From: an uncultured Oscillibacter sp.
GTDB taxonomy: Bacteria > Bacillota > Clostridia > Oscillospirales > Oscillospiraceae
Direction: 5' to 3'
DNA length: 64,000 nucleotides
NCBI GenBank assembly: GCA_910577405.1
Contig: CAJTMG010000020.1
Coordinates: 1-64,000, forward strand
In this document: positions 39,006 through 46,329 of the stretch, in pieces
Layout of the letters: each line of letters opens with the position of its first letter
Numbering within the stretch: the first letter of the stretch is position 1
Translations under genes and position numbers: made by a program
Notes under the pieces: model-generated
What the model saw: only the letters and a program-made list of their open reading frames with translations
The model's database searches: none
What the model was told of the DNA's origin: nothing

Positions 39006-40121
39006 ATGGGAGTGGTAAAAGTGAAAGACAGTTGGCTGCGCCGGAATGGGCTGATTTTGATTAGCGGCGTGGTAGTTGGCGTTGCGGCGCTGGTGTTGAC
39101 CTGGGCAGGGAATCCGAAGAATATGGGTTTCTGCATTGCGTGTTTCGAGCGGGACATTGCCGGTGCGCTGGGGTTCCATAGCGCGGCGAAGGTGCAGTAT
39201 CTGCGTCCGGAAATTGTAGGCATCGTGCTGGGTTCAACCATAGCGGCGCTGGGCTTCCGGGAATTCAAGGGCCGCGCGGGTTCATCTCCGGCCTGCCGGT
39301 TTGTGGTGGGACTGTGGGTGATGATAGGCGCGCTGGTCTTCCTGGGCTGTCCCCTGCGGATGGTCATACGGCTTGGCGGCGGCGACCTGACGGCGGTTGC
39401 GGGACTGCTGGGCTTCCTGGCTGGTATTTTGGTTGGGATTGTGTTTTTGAAGCGGGGCTTTTCCCTTGGCCGGGCGTATCCTGTAAAGCTGGGGGAGGGC
39501 ATGATGATACCAGGGGTGATGGCGCTTCTGCTGGCATTGCTGTTGGCGGCGCCAGGACTGCTGAAGTTCTCGGAGGAAGGCCCTGGCTCCATGCACGCGT
39601 TCTGGGGAATCTCCCTGGTGGCCGGACTGGTGGTAGGGGCGTTGGCACAGCGGAGCCGTCTTTGCATGGCAGGTGGTTTGCGGGATGGATTTTTGCTGCG
39701 GGATTTCACGCTTTTGACTGGTTTCCTGGCCATTTGGGTGACAATGACCATAGGAAATCTGATACTGGGCAGCTACAATCTCTCCGCGCAGTCGCAGCCC
39801 ATTGCCCACAGCCAATATCTCTGGTCCTTCCTAGGGATGGCGCTGGCAGGCTGGGGCTCCATATTGCTGGGAGGCTGTCCGCTGCGTCAATTGATCCTGG
39901 CAGGGGAGGGGAACGGCGATTCAGCCATAGCGGTATTCGGCATGATTGTCGGCGCGGCAATTGCCCATAATTTCGGACTGGCCGGGAATGCTGACAGCGT
40001 AGTGGACGGCACGTATCAAGTAGGCGGAATTGGCAATGCTGGAAAAATTGCGGTGGTTTTGGGCTTTGCGGTACTGCTTGCGGTAAGTCTGAGCCATCTG
40101 CCAGGAAAGGAGGACGCATGA
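39006..40121 (+). CDS. yedE: YedE-type putative selenium transporter
   Basis: Polytopic membrane protein of the YeeE/YedE family, 371 residues with about nine to ten helices. Each half carries the GCPLRM/GGCPLRQL cysteine motif and other conserved cysteines (MGFCIACFERDIAGALGF, QRSRLCMAGGLRDGF) expected to line the path for thiosulfate- or selenium-containing species. An in-frame GTG at 39021 lies eight bases after GGGAG and is a better-placed start than the ATG at 39006. The stop overlaps yedF as ATGA. The selenium assignment follows from DUF3343 and YedF on either side. Confidence 0.9.
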   Translation: MGVVKVKDSWLRRNGLILISGVVVGVAALVLTWAGNPKNMGFCIACFERDIAGALGFHSAAKVQYLRPEIVGIVLGSTIAALGFREFKGRAGSSPACRFVVGLWVMIGALVFLGCPLRMVIRLGGGDLTAVAGLLGFLAGILVGIVFLKRGFSLGRAYPVKLGEGMMIPGVMALLLALLLAAPGLLKFSEEGPGSMHAFWGISLVAGLVVGALAQRSRLCMAGGLRDGFLLRDFTLLTGFLAIWVTMTIGNLILGSYNLSAQSQPIAHSQYLWSFLGMALAGWGSILLGGCPLRQLILAGEGNGDSAIAVFGMIVGAAIAHNFGLAGNADSVVDGTYQVGGIGNAGKIAVVLGFAVLLAVSLSHLPGKEDA

Positions 40122-40324
40122 TGATTGACGCAAGGGGCCTGTCATGTCCAATGCCGGTAGTGATGGTGCAGAAGAAAGTCCAGAAAACGCGGCCTGCGTC
40201 ACTGGAGGTTCTGGTGGACGCCCGGGTCGCGGTGGAAAACATCAGCCGCTTTGCCCGTTCCAAAGGCTACGGAATAGCGGTAGAGGAACAGGGCGGGGAT
40301 TACAAGCTGACCCTGACGAAGTAA
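40118..40324 (+). CDS. yedF: TusA/SirA-like sulfur (selenium) carrier YedF
   Basis: Small carrier of 68 residues with the TusA fold: MMIDARGLSCPMPVVMVQKKV, where CPMP holds the conserved cysteine, and VAVENISRFARSKGYGIAVEEQGGDYKLTL. Proteins called YedF in selenium clusters often have a second domain of about 120 residues; this one has only the TusA domain. It overlaps yedE and is followed by a terminator. Role in selenium trafficking is inferred from the cluster. Confidence 0.88.
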   Translation: MMIDARGLSCPMPVVMVQKKVQKTRPASLEVLVDARVAVENISRFARSKGYGIAVEEQGGDYKLTLTK

Positions 40325-40334
40325 AAAAGTGCAT

Positions 40335-40371
40335 AAAAAAAGGCTCGCTGTGTACGCATAGCGGGCTTTTT
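40335..40371 (+). terminator. Intrinsic terminator after yedF
   Basis: AAAAAGGCTCGCT (ending 40349) pairs with AGCGGGCTTTTT (from 40360), with A run before and T run after; it can act on both strands. Confidence 0.88.
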
Positions 40372-40388
40372 GCATTGAGAGATCGGCA

Positions 40389-40423
40389 TTTCGACAGAAA
40401 CTCCGGCGCGGTCGTGCTAAGAT
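40389..40423 (+). promoter_or_regulatory. Spo0A box and promoter element of spoIIA
   Basis: TTTCGACA at 40389-40396 is an exact reversed Spo0A box (TGTCGAAA). It lies where a -35 would be relative to TAAGAT at 40418-40423. The overlap of an 0A box with the -35 region resembles Spo0A-activated promoters of stage II genes. Binding is inferred. Confidence 0.5.
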
Positions 40424-40464
40424 GGGAGCAAGAGCAAACAGGACAAGCCCAGGAGGAGGAGAAT

Positions 40465-40770
40465 ATGGAAATCCAGGCAACGACAATCGACCGTAATTTA
40501 CTGTTGGAGCTAAGCGGGGAGCTGGATCATCCGGGCGCACGGAAAGCGCTGCGTGAGCTGGAGCAGGCCCTGGACGCGGCGCTGCCCCGGAAGCTGGTGC
40601 TGGACCTGGAGGGCGTCACGTTTATGGACAGCTCCGGCATTGCGCTGATTCTCCATGCACAACAGAAGATGCAGCTTCTTGACGGCAGTCTTCTGGTACG
40701 CGGCGTGCCGCCTCAGGCCCGGCGGGTATTGGAGGCCGCAGGAATCAGCCGTCTGGTCACAATCAAGTAA
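40465..40770 (+). CDS. spoIIAA: Anti-sigma F factor antagonist SpoIIAA
   Basis: STAS-domain protein of 101 residues that releases SigF by binding SpoIIAB. The start ATG at 40465 follows AGGAGGAGG. The phosphorylation site is in VTFMDSSGIALIL near residue 58 (target Ser of DSSG), the family hallmark. The rest, LELSGELDHPGARKALRELEQAL and GVPPQARRVLEAAGISRLV, is typical. It begins the spoIIA operon, which a Spo0A-type promoter should turn on at the start of sporulation. Confidence 0.95.
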   Translation: MEIQATTIDRNLLLELSGELDHPGARKALRELEQALDAALPRKLVLDLEGVTFMDSSGIALILHAQQKMQLLDGSLLVRGVPPQARRVLEAAGISRLVTIK

Positions 40771-40787
40771 GGAGGGGAGTACATACC

Positions 40788-41237
40788 ATGAGAACGAAGG
40801 CGACGAACGAGGTCACCCTGACCTTTCCCAGCCTGAGCCGTAACGAGAGCTTTGTCCGTTCCGCGACGGCGTGCTTTGCGGCCCAGCTTGATCCGACCCT
40901 GAATGAGTTGGAGGATATCAAAACGGCGGTCAGTGAAGCGGTGACAAATGCCATCGTCCACGGCTATCCGGACAGCATTGGGCAGGTGACGGTAAAGCTG
41001 CGCGTCTGCGGAGAGAATCAGATGGAAGTTGTTGTAAAGGACCACGGCCGGGGCATTCCTGACGTTGACCGTGCCCGGCAGCCAATGTTTACAACCGGTG
41101 GAGAGGAGCGCAGCGGCATGGGCTTTACGATTATGGAGAGCTTTATGGACAAGGTGGCAGTCCGTTCCGCGGTAGGGCGGGGAACGACGGTGGTCATGCG
41201 GAAGCGTCTGGCGCCCCGGCTGAAAGCGGTGAAATGA
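40788..41237 (+). CDS. spoIIAB: Anti-sigma F factor SpoIIAB
   Basis: GHKL-family serine kinase that holds SigF inactive and phosphorylates SpoIIAA, 149 residues. The N box (IKTAVSEAVTNAIVHGYPD), the G1 block (VVVKDHGRGIPDVDRARQPMFTT) and the G2 block (ERSGMGFTIMESFMDKVAVRSAVGRGTTV) are intact. It starts 18 bases after spoIIAA and overlaps sigF by ATGA, so anti-sigma and sigma are translationally coupled. Confidence 0.96.
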   Translation: MRTKATNEVTLTFPSLSRNESFVRSATACFAAQLDPTLNELEDIKTAVSEAVTNAIVHGYPDSIGQVTVKLRVCGENQMEVVVKDHGRGIPDVDRARQPMFTTGGEERSGMGFTIMESFMDKVAVRSAVGRGTTVVMRKRLAPRLKAVK

Positions 41238-41938
41238 GCGCGGCGCTGGAGCTTCTCCGGGCGGCGCAGCAGGGTGACCGGGACGCGTGCGAGCAGGCCG
41301 TGATAGAGAACAACGGGCTGATTTGGAGCGTAGTCCGCCGGTACTATGGCCGGGGGGTGGAGCCGGACGACCTGTATCAGCTGGGCTGTCTTGGTTTTCT
41401 GAAAGCCGTCCAGGGATTTGATTTTGACTATGGCACCTGCTTCTCCACGTACGCCGTGCCGAAGATAGCGGGGGAAATCCGGCGTTTTCTCCGGGACGAC
41501 GGCGCGCTGAAGGTAGGCCGGAGCATCCGGGAGCAGGCCCAGACGCTGTACAGTGCCCGGGAGCGTCTGCGGCAGGAGCTGGGGCGGGAACCAGCGCTGT
41601 CCGAGCTGTCGGAAGCCACGGGACTGACGCCGGAAGAAATTGCCCGCACGGACCTGGCCACAGACGCTCCGGAATCTTTGCAGCAGGAGACGGCGGATGG
41701 TCTGACCTTGGAGGGGACGTTGGGAACATCTGCGCCCGAAGAGGGGATCATCGAGCGGATTGCTTTGAGGGAGGCCATCGACCAGCTTCCTGAGAAAGAA
41801 CGTATGACCATTCTCCTGCGCTATTTCAAGGGTCTGACGCAGGAACGGACGGCCCGGATTCTGGGGGTGTCTCAGGTGCAGGTATCCCGGTTGGAACGCC
41901 GGGGCCTGAAACGCCTGCGGGAGAGCTTCGGGGAATAA
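41234..41938 (+). CDS. sigF: RNA polymerase sporulation sigma factor SigF
   Basis: First forespore-specific sigma factor, 234 residues. Region 2 shows VIENNGLIWSVVRRYYGRGVEPDDLYQLGCLGFLKAVQGFDFDYGTCFSTYAVPKIAGEIRRFLRDDGALKVGRS. Region 3 begins REQAQTLYSARERL. Region 4 ends RMTILLRYFKGLTQERTARILGVSQVQVSRLERRGLKRLRE with the -35 binding HTH. Activity is controlled by SpoIIAA/SpoIIAB encoded just upstream. Its last 113 bases are also read on the other strand as the end of the TIGR03915-type gene. Confidence 0.97.
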   Translation: MSAALELLRAAQQGDRDACEQAVIENNGLIWSVVRRYYGRGVEPDDLYQLGCLGFLKAVQGFDFDYGTCFSTYAVPKIAGEIRRFLRDDGALKVGRSIREQAQTLYSARERLRQELGREPALSELSEATGLTPEEIARTDLATDAPESLQQETADGLTLEGTLGTSAPEEGIIERIALREAIDQLPEKERMTILLRYFKGLTQERTARILGVSQVQVSRLERRGLKRLRESFGE

Positions 41939-42689
41939 AGTAGTCCTCGTCCTGAAATTCCGTCATGGTGCTCCAGTAGCGTTTGGGCATCTGGGTCATG
42001 CGGCATTTAGGGTTATAGCGCTCCCGGATAGCAATTGTATCATAAAAGCGTTTCCAGAGGGTACGGTAACGGGCCTCGTTCTCGTCGGGCGCGGCCATCC
42101 GGAAGCTGTCCAAGGGACGGAGGACAGGAACCGGATGTGGGCCGCGGCCGTCGTAGAAGAGGGCTTCCTGATGGGTACGGTCGTAGAGAAAGAACGTTTC
42201 GTTATGAAATCGGGAACAAAAGTGCGGACCGAGAAGAGAGAGGACTCGGTTTTTGGGTTCGATCTCGCCGGCCAGCACGCCCTCGAATTCCGAGAAGCGG
42301 ACGAAGCCCTTGAGTAAATGGACCTCGCCGTTTAAATGCTGGACGGCCTTTGCGATCGGGTAAAGGGTATCGTCGGCACGATTTTTCAGGAAGCCCGGCC
42401 CATCCCGCAGGAGCTTGACTGTCAGGCGGTAAAGATAAAGCTCCTTATCCGGCAGGCAGGTCAGGAAGCCCCGCCGCAGAAGGATGCCGGCGTCTTTGGA
42501 ACAGGCGTCGACCTTCCGCAGGACTCTGGCGCTGTGGGAGGGGTCAGTGGGAATCAATCGCGTGTCAAAGAGGGAAACTGGGTCCTCGCCGCACTGAAAC
42601 GCGGTGGGGATTTCTTTATAGAGATAGCTGTCGAAGATGCAGGAGAGGAAACCGTCGAAGGAGCCGTCGTAGCAGTAAATGATTTCCAT
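41826..42689 (-). CDS. TIGR03915-type putative DNA metabolism protein
   Basis: 287 residues starting MEIIYCYDGSFDGFLSCIFDSYLYKEIPTAF, the TIGR03915 (DUF4130-like) family that is always found beside a radical SAM/HhH protein. Family blocks include LLSLLGPHFCSRFHNETFFLYDRTHQEALFYDGRG and KRFYDTIAIRERYNPKCRMTQMPKRYW. The family is thought to act in DNA repair or modification; its chemistry is not known. The true family domain ends near QDEDYFIP. After that the frame runs for about 35 residues antisense to sigF, a Pro/Ser/Gly tail, so the C-terminus looks acquired by loss of a stop. It starts 12 bases after the radical SAM gene. Confidence 0.88.
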   Translation of the reverse strand: MEIIYCYDGSFDGFLSCIFDSYLYKEIPTAFQCGEDPVSLFDTRLIPTDPSHSARVLRKVDACSKDAGILLRRGFLTCLPDKELYLYRLTVKLLRDGPGFLKNRADDTLYPIAKAVQHLNGEVHLLKGFVRFSEFEGVLAGEIEPKNRVLSLLGPHFCSRFHNETFFLYDRTHQEALFYDGRGPHPVPVLRPLDSFRMAAPDENEARYRTLWKRFYDTIAIRERYNPKCRMTQMPKRYWSTMTEFQDEDYFIPRSSPAGVSGPGVPTGIPAPETPPESGPSVPASDP

Positions 42690-42701
42690 AGGCCCTCCGA
42701 T

Positions 42702-43961
42702 TCAGTCAAAGAGGGACAATTGTACGCTTTCCTGTTGGGGCAGAAGGGGCTGTTCGGCAGCAATGAGACTGCGCAGAAGGGAATCCTGCGAGAATCGGAG
42801 TCCGTCGGCCATGCGTCCGGAAGCGGTCAGAAAGAACTGTGCCCGCTTCATAACGACGCCCAGCTTCCGAAGGTGTTCGACCCGGAGCCCGCCCACCCGC
42901 CGCGCGCTGAGAATGCGTTTAGCGGAGACGGGCCCCACGCCGGGGATGCGCAGAAGGGTTTCGTAATCGGCAGTATTGACCTCCACCGGATAGAATTCCG
43001 GATGTGCCAGAGCCCAGCTGCATTTTGGGTCCACGCGGGTATCAAAATCCCGGTGCTGTTCATCCAGGAGTTCCTCAGCCCGGAAGTGGTAGAACCGCAG
43101 GAGCCAATCGGCCTGATAGAGCCTGTGTTCCCGGAGGAGGGGTGGTTTTGCGTCCTTAGGGGGTAGGAGGGCGTGTTCCACCACGGGGACATAAGCGGAG
43201 TAAAAGACGCGTTTGAGCTGATAGCGGTCATAAAGCCCCTGTGTCAGCCGCATGATATGAAAATCGCTGTCCGGGGTTGCGCCTACAATCAATTGGGTAC
43301 TCTGTCCAGCGGGGGCGAACCGGGGCGCGTGGCGGTACTTCACCAATTCCTCCCGGCTCTGCTGATTACGGCTTTGGATTTGCCGCATAGGGTTCAGGAT
43401 GGCCCGTTTTGTCTTATCCGGGGCCAGGGAGTTCAGACCGGCTTCCGACGGCAGCTCGATATTGACGCTGAGCCTGTCCGCCAGAAATCCGAGCTGTTCC
43501 ACCAGTTCCGGGGACGCGCCTGGGATGGCCTTTGCGTGGATATAGCCGTTAAAGCGCCAGCCCTCCCGGAGAAGCCGCAGTGTCTGAATCATCAGCTCCA
43601 TGGTATAGTCAGGACTGCGGAAGACGCCGGAGGAAAGGAACAGTCCTTCGATATAATTCCGCCTGTAGAAATTGATGGTCAGATCCGCCAATTCCTGGGG
43701 AGTAAAGGCTGTTCGCGGGGTATCGTTGGACCGGCGGTTGACGCAGTATTTGCAGTCATAGACGCAGCGATTCGTCAGAAGTACTTTCAGGAGGGTGACG
43801 CAGCGTCCGTCGGCGGAGAAGGTGTGGCAGCATCCCGCGGCGGCAGTGGAGGTATTTCCGATCATGCCTGCGCGGGCGGCCCGGTTTCCTCCGCTTGAGG
43901 TACAGGCGGCGTCGTATTTGGCGGCGTCGGTAAGAATGGTCAGTTTTTCCAGAACATCCAT
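42702..43961 (-). CDS. Putative DNA modification/repair radical SAM protein
   Basis: Radical SAM enzyme of the TIGR03916 type, partner of the TIGR03915-type protein. The ATG at 43961 after GGAG gives 419 residues, MDVLEKLTILTDAAKYDAACTSSG. The [4Fe-4S] site is CVYDCKYC near residue 74; NIELPSEAGLN is typical. A helix-hairpin-helix in the C-terminal part (VNTADYETLLRIPGVGPVSAKRI) is a DNA-binding element. The reading from 44366 crosses other sequence and lacks a ribosome site. Reaction unknown; cofactor and DNA binding are strongly implied. Confidence 0.92.
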   Translation of the reverse strand: MDVLEKLTILTDAAKYDAACTSSGGNRAARAGMIGNTSTAAAGCCHTFSADGRCVTLLKVLLTNRCVYDCKYCVNRRSNDTPRTAFTPQELADLTINFYRRNYIEGLFLSSGVFRSPDYTMELMIQTLRLLREGWRFNGYIHAKAIPGASPELVEQLGFLADRLSVNIELPSEAGLNSLAPDKTKRAILNPMRQIQSRNQQSREELVKYRHAPRFAPAGQSTQLIVGATPDSDFHIMRLTQGLYDRYQLKRVFYSAYVPVVEHALLPPKDAKPPLLREHRLYQADWLLRFYHFRAEELLDEQHRDFDTRVDPKCSWALAHPEFYPVEVNTADYETLLRIPGVGPVSAKRILSARRVGGLRVEHLRKLGVVMKRAQFFLTASGRMADGLRFSQDSLLRSLIAAEQPLLPQQESVQLSLFD

Positions 43962-44140
43962 CGGGCAGCTCTCCAAACGTTTTGAAAATGCCGCGCCGTC
44001 CTTCCGGGTGTGAAATAACGCCATGTGGGATGACGGCAGCGGGGCGGCGGCGCGTTCTCGATGGCGTCCATCAGCCGGAAGAACTCCGCAGTAAAGACGG
44101 CCACGCCGAGAACGGTAAAGAAAAGGGTCCAGCCAGACAT
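43940..44140 (-). CDS. Small single-helix membrane protein before the radical SAM gene
   Basis: 66-residue ORF starting MSGWTLFFTVLGVAVFTAEFFRLMDAIENAPPP, with GGAGGCAATCTT before its ATG. One membrane helix (about 3-22) is followed by a basic, Arg- and aromatic-rich tail (RYFTPGRTARHFQNVWRAARWMFWKN). It overlaps the start of the radical SAM gene by 22 bases and shares a consensus promoter at 44190-44218, so it is probably the first gene of that operon. No family recognised. Confidence 0.6.
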   Translation of the reverse strand: MSGWTLFFTVLGVAVFTAEFFRLMDAIENAPPPRCRHPTWRYFTPGRTARHFQNVWRAARWMFWKN

Positions 44141-44189
44141 AAGATTGCCTCCTTCGGAATGGTGTTCGTCGTGAATCTGTTCTACATAC

Positions 44190-44218
44190 ACTATAAGCCG
44201 AACGGAGGTTTTTGTCAA
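44190..44218 (-). promoter_or_regulatory. SigA promoter of the radical SAM operon
   Basis: Minus strand TTGACA (plus 44213-44218), a 17-base spacer and TATAGT (plus 44190-44195). Confidence 0.8.
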
Positions 44219-44278
44219 GACCTTTTAGAAAAAATGTTTTACAAAAAAGGATTCGAAATTTCGTCGATATGTTTGAAA

Positions 44279-44316
44279 TAAAAAACAGGACCGCGAAACG
44301 AAGCTGCTTCACGGTC
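44279..44316 (-). terminator. Intrinsic terminator of rnpB
   Basis: On the minus strand GACCGTGAAGC pairs with GTTTCGCGGTC, followed by TGTTTTTT. It lies immediately 3' of the RNase P RNA. Confidence 0.85.
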
Positions 44317-44321
44317 CCATG

Positions 44322-44741
44322 TGGTGCGAGGGAAACTGTAAGCCGGGTTCTGTATCTGACAGTCATCTATCTCGACGCACCGTTGCCGGTACGCTCAAGC
44401 CACCCCGGGAGCGGCCGGGCCAGCCTATGTGCTCCCATACCGGTGTTGCTCCGGATAGAGTTTACAGCGGCGGACGCTTCCACGCCGTCGGGTGCGCTCT
44501 TACCACACCTTTCCACCCTTACCCCGCGGCCCGTTCCGCTTCATCGCCGACAAAAATAATGTCATCGACTCAGCCTCCCGGCGCCTTCCTCAAGGGACAG
44601 CGGGGCGGTATATCTCTGTTGCACTTTTCCTGAAGTCGCCTTCGGCGGGCGTTACCCGTTATCCTTGCCCTGTGGAGCCCGGACTTTCCTCATGGACGGC
44701 CTTTCGACCTGCCCACGCGACTGTCTGTTTTCCTCGCGGGT
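44322..44741 (-). ncRNA. rnpB: RNase P RNA, class A
   Basis: Catalytic RNA that matures tRNA 5' ends. The minus strand shows the universal CR-I sequence GAGGAAAGTCCGGGCTCCAC about 45 bases from the 5' end. Near the 3' end is AGAACCCGGCTTACAG, complementary to the tRNA CCA end through its GGTT-type loop region. P1 is formed by GCGAGG (5' end) and CCTCGC (3' end). The size of about 420 nt and the GGGTAACGCCCGCCGAAGGC segment fit the ancestral A type. The exact ends are estimated from P1, the promoter and the terminator. Confidence 0.95.
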
Positions 44742-44743
44742 TT

Positions 44744-44772
44744 ATTTTACCGGAAGATGGGGTAAAAGTCAA
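44744..44772 (-). promoter_or_regulatory. SigA promoter of rnpB
   Basis: Minus strand TTGACT (plus 44767-44772), a 17-base spacer and TAAAAT (plus 44744-44749), directly before the RNase P RNA 5' end. A divergent promoter starts 19 bases away. Confidence 0.85.
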
Positions 44773-44790
44773 TTGCTTTCCGAAAAAAGC

Positions 44791-44820
44791 TTGACAGCGG
44801 AGAGAACGGGCATCTATAAT
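44791..44820 (+). promoter_or_regulatory. SigA promoter of two hypothetical genes
   Basis: TTGACA at 44791-44796, an 18-base spacer and TATAAT at 44815-44820, divergent from the rnpB promoter. Confidence 0.75.
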
Positions 44821-44834
44821 AGGACGAGAAATTC

Positions 44835-45173
44835 ATGGAAAGAAGGGCTTTTATAGGGGAAACGTATTGTTGCGATGACGGAAGGATTGAGGAAGTCTGC
44901 GAAGACGAGCCCTATGACGAGTATGGCTATATGGAGAACAACGGCGACGAGTGGGAGTATTATGACGAGGATGACAGGGAGTATTTTGATCCGAAGGACT
45001 TTAAGGACGAGATCATTCTGCGCTGGGTTTATGGAAAGTTGAGAAAAGAATGGGTTCTTGGGAAAATGAAAGACGTCTCTTCCATCAATGGGCATTGTTA
45101 CTATTTGGACATTTGTATCCGGTATCGGGGGAAGGCGTGCATAGCGGCGCGCTTTTTTCGTTGCCGTTTCTGA
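44835..45173 (+). CDS. Acidic hypothetical protein
   Basis: 112 residues, MERRAFIGETYCCDDGRIEEVCEDEP, with an extremely acidic first half (runs of D, E and Y around residues 24-60) and a more basic C-terminal part ending RYRGKACIAARFFRCRF. No signal peptide or membrane helix. A consensus promoter lies 15 bases upstream, so the 5' leader is very short and the ribosome site weak (AGGACGAGAAATTC). I do not recognise the family. Confidence 0.6.
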   Translation: MERRAFIGETYCCDDGRIEEVCEDEPYDEYGYMENNGDEWEYYDEDDREYFDPKDFKDEIILRWVYGKLRKEWVLGKMKDVSSINGHCYYLDICIRYRGKACIAARFFRCRF

Positions 45174-45215
45174 AGGACGCGGCAGGAATCATAAAGAAAA
45201 ATTGAGGGACAGTCT

Positions 45216-45524
45216 ATGAAAGAAGTGATTCTCAGCGCCGACGGGGAAGCGATGCTCTATCGTGTGCCGGACGCTGTGGCGGAGAACCTGGAAACATACT
45301 GCATGGAATTTGCATCCCGCTGGCTCTGGGAAAGTCCTCACGCAGAGGGATACCGGAAGAAGCAGGGGAATATGACCGTGGTCAGTTACACGGAAGAGGA
45401 CTTCATCTCCTATCTGAACGCCTGGGGATTCCCGGAGGAACCGTCACTGCTGGTCCGTGGGCTGGGCTGTGACTGCGGGGAAGCGGCGGAGCGTTATCCA
45501 GACCTGCCGCGGTTCAATTTCTGA
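45216..45524 (+). CDS. Hypothetical protein
   Basis: 102 residues, MKEVILSADGEAMLYRVPDAVAENLETYCMEFASRWLWESP, ending YPDLPRFNF. No signal or membrane segment. The composition is typical of a soluble mixed alpha/beta protein, with a Cys pair (GLGCDCGEA) near the end. GAGGGA precedes the ATG. It follows the acidic hypothetical gene by 42 bases and probably shares its promoter. Function unknown. Confidence 0.72.
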   Translation: MKEVILSADGEAMLYRVPDAVAENLETYCMEFASRWLWESPHAEGYRKKQGNMTVVSYTEEDFISYLNAWGFPEEPSLLVRGLGCDCGEAAERYPDLPRFNF

Positions 45525-45582
45525 ACGGAAGGGCGTTTTCCCTGTATGGGCAGGCAGTCCGGGGCATTTTGGGGGATTTCCC

Positions 45583-45611
45583 TTGTATTTGCTGGGATAA
45601 GCTGGTATAAT
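45583..45611 (+). promoter_or_regulatory. SigA promoter of the M50 protease-scpAB operon
   Basis: TTGTAT at 45583-45588, a 17-base spacer and TATAAT at 45606-45611, 37 bases before the protease start codon. Confidence 0.75.
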
Positions 45612-45648
45612 ACAGAAAAACCGTCAGCCGCCGGGAGGGGAAGAGGAA

Positions 45649-46299
45649 ATGCTGCAAAATCTGATACAGACTATGGACACGGAATTTCTGCAAAGCACGG
45701 TGATGCGGGCGGCGGCAATACTGCTGTGCCTGACGGTCCACGAAACCTGTCATGGGTTTGCGGCGCTGGCGCTTGGGGACCCTACGGCGCGCTCGATGCA
45801 CCGGTTAAGCCTGAATCCCCTGCGGCACATCGACTGGCTGGGGCTTGCCATGATGTTTGCGGCAGGCTTTGGCTGGGCGCGTCCGGTACCGGTGGACCCG
45901 CGTTATTTCCGTCATCCGAAACAGGGCATGGCGCTGACGGCTTTGGCGGGACCGGCGTCGAATTTCCTGCTGGCGCTTGCGTCCATCGCGGTCAGCCGGT
46001 GGGTCTACATCCATGGCCCGGGCGGTGTTCTGGGATCGCTTCTGTTTGAGTTCTTCCTGTACGTGCTGGCCCCGCTGTCCATCGGCCTGGGTCTTTTCAA
46101 TCTCCTGCCCATACCGCCTCTGGACGGCGCGAAGGTCCTGGGGGCGTTTCTTCCGGACCGTACCTATTTTACCCTGATGCGCTATGAACGGTACGGAATG
46201 CTGGTGTTGCTGGCGCTGTCCTTCCTGGGCGTGACGGGGAATCTGATCAGCGGCGCGATTTTTCGGATATTTGAGCTGTTTTTCAATCTGATTTATTGA
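45649..46299 (+). CDS. Site-2 protease family (M50) membrane metalloprotease
   Basis: Intramembrane zinc protease of the YwhC/FtsH-independent small M50 type, 216 residues with about five helices. The zinc motif HETCH (HExxH) lies in LCLTVHETCHGFAALALGDPTA near residue 36; the third ligand region is GLFNLLPIPPLDGAKVL (NxxPxxxLDG). Substrate unknown. GAGGGGAAGAGGAA precedes the ATG. It lies 30 bases before scpA, an order common in Clostridia, so the operon links membrane proteolysis to chromosome condensation genes only by position. Confidence 0.92.
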   Translation: MLQNLIQTMDTEFLQSTVMRAAAILLCLTVHETCHGFAALALGDPTARSMHRLSLNPLRHIDWLGLAMMFAAGFGWARPVPVDPRYFRHPKQGMALTALAGPASNFLLALASIAVSRWVYIHGPGGVLGSLLFEFFLYVLAPLSIGLGLFNLLPIPPLDGAKVLGAFLPDRTYFTLMRYERYGMLVLLALSFLGVTGNLISGAIFRIFELFFNLIY

Positions 46300-46329
46300 A
46301 GTCTTCAAGCCGGAGGGGAGGAAACGCTT

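Noticed and set aside
44281..44856. ORFs across the RNase P RNA gene
   Set aside because: They overlie the conserved rnpB sequence on the other strand; not protein-coding.
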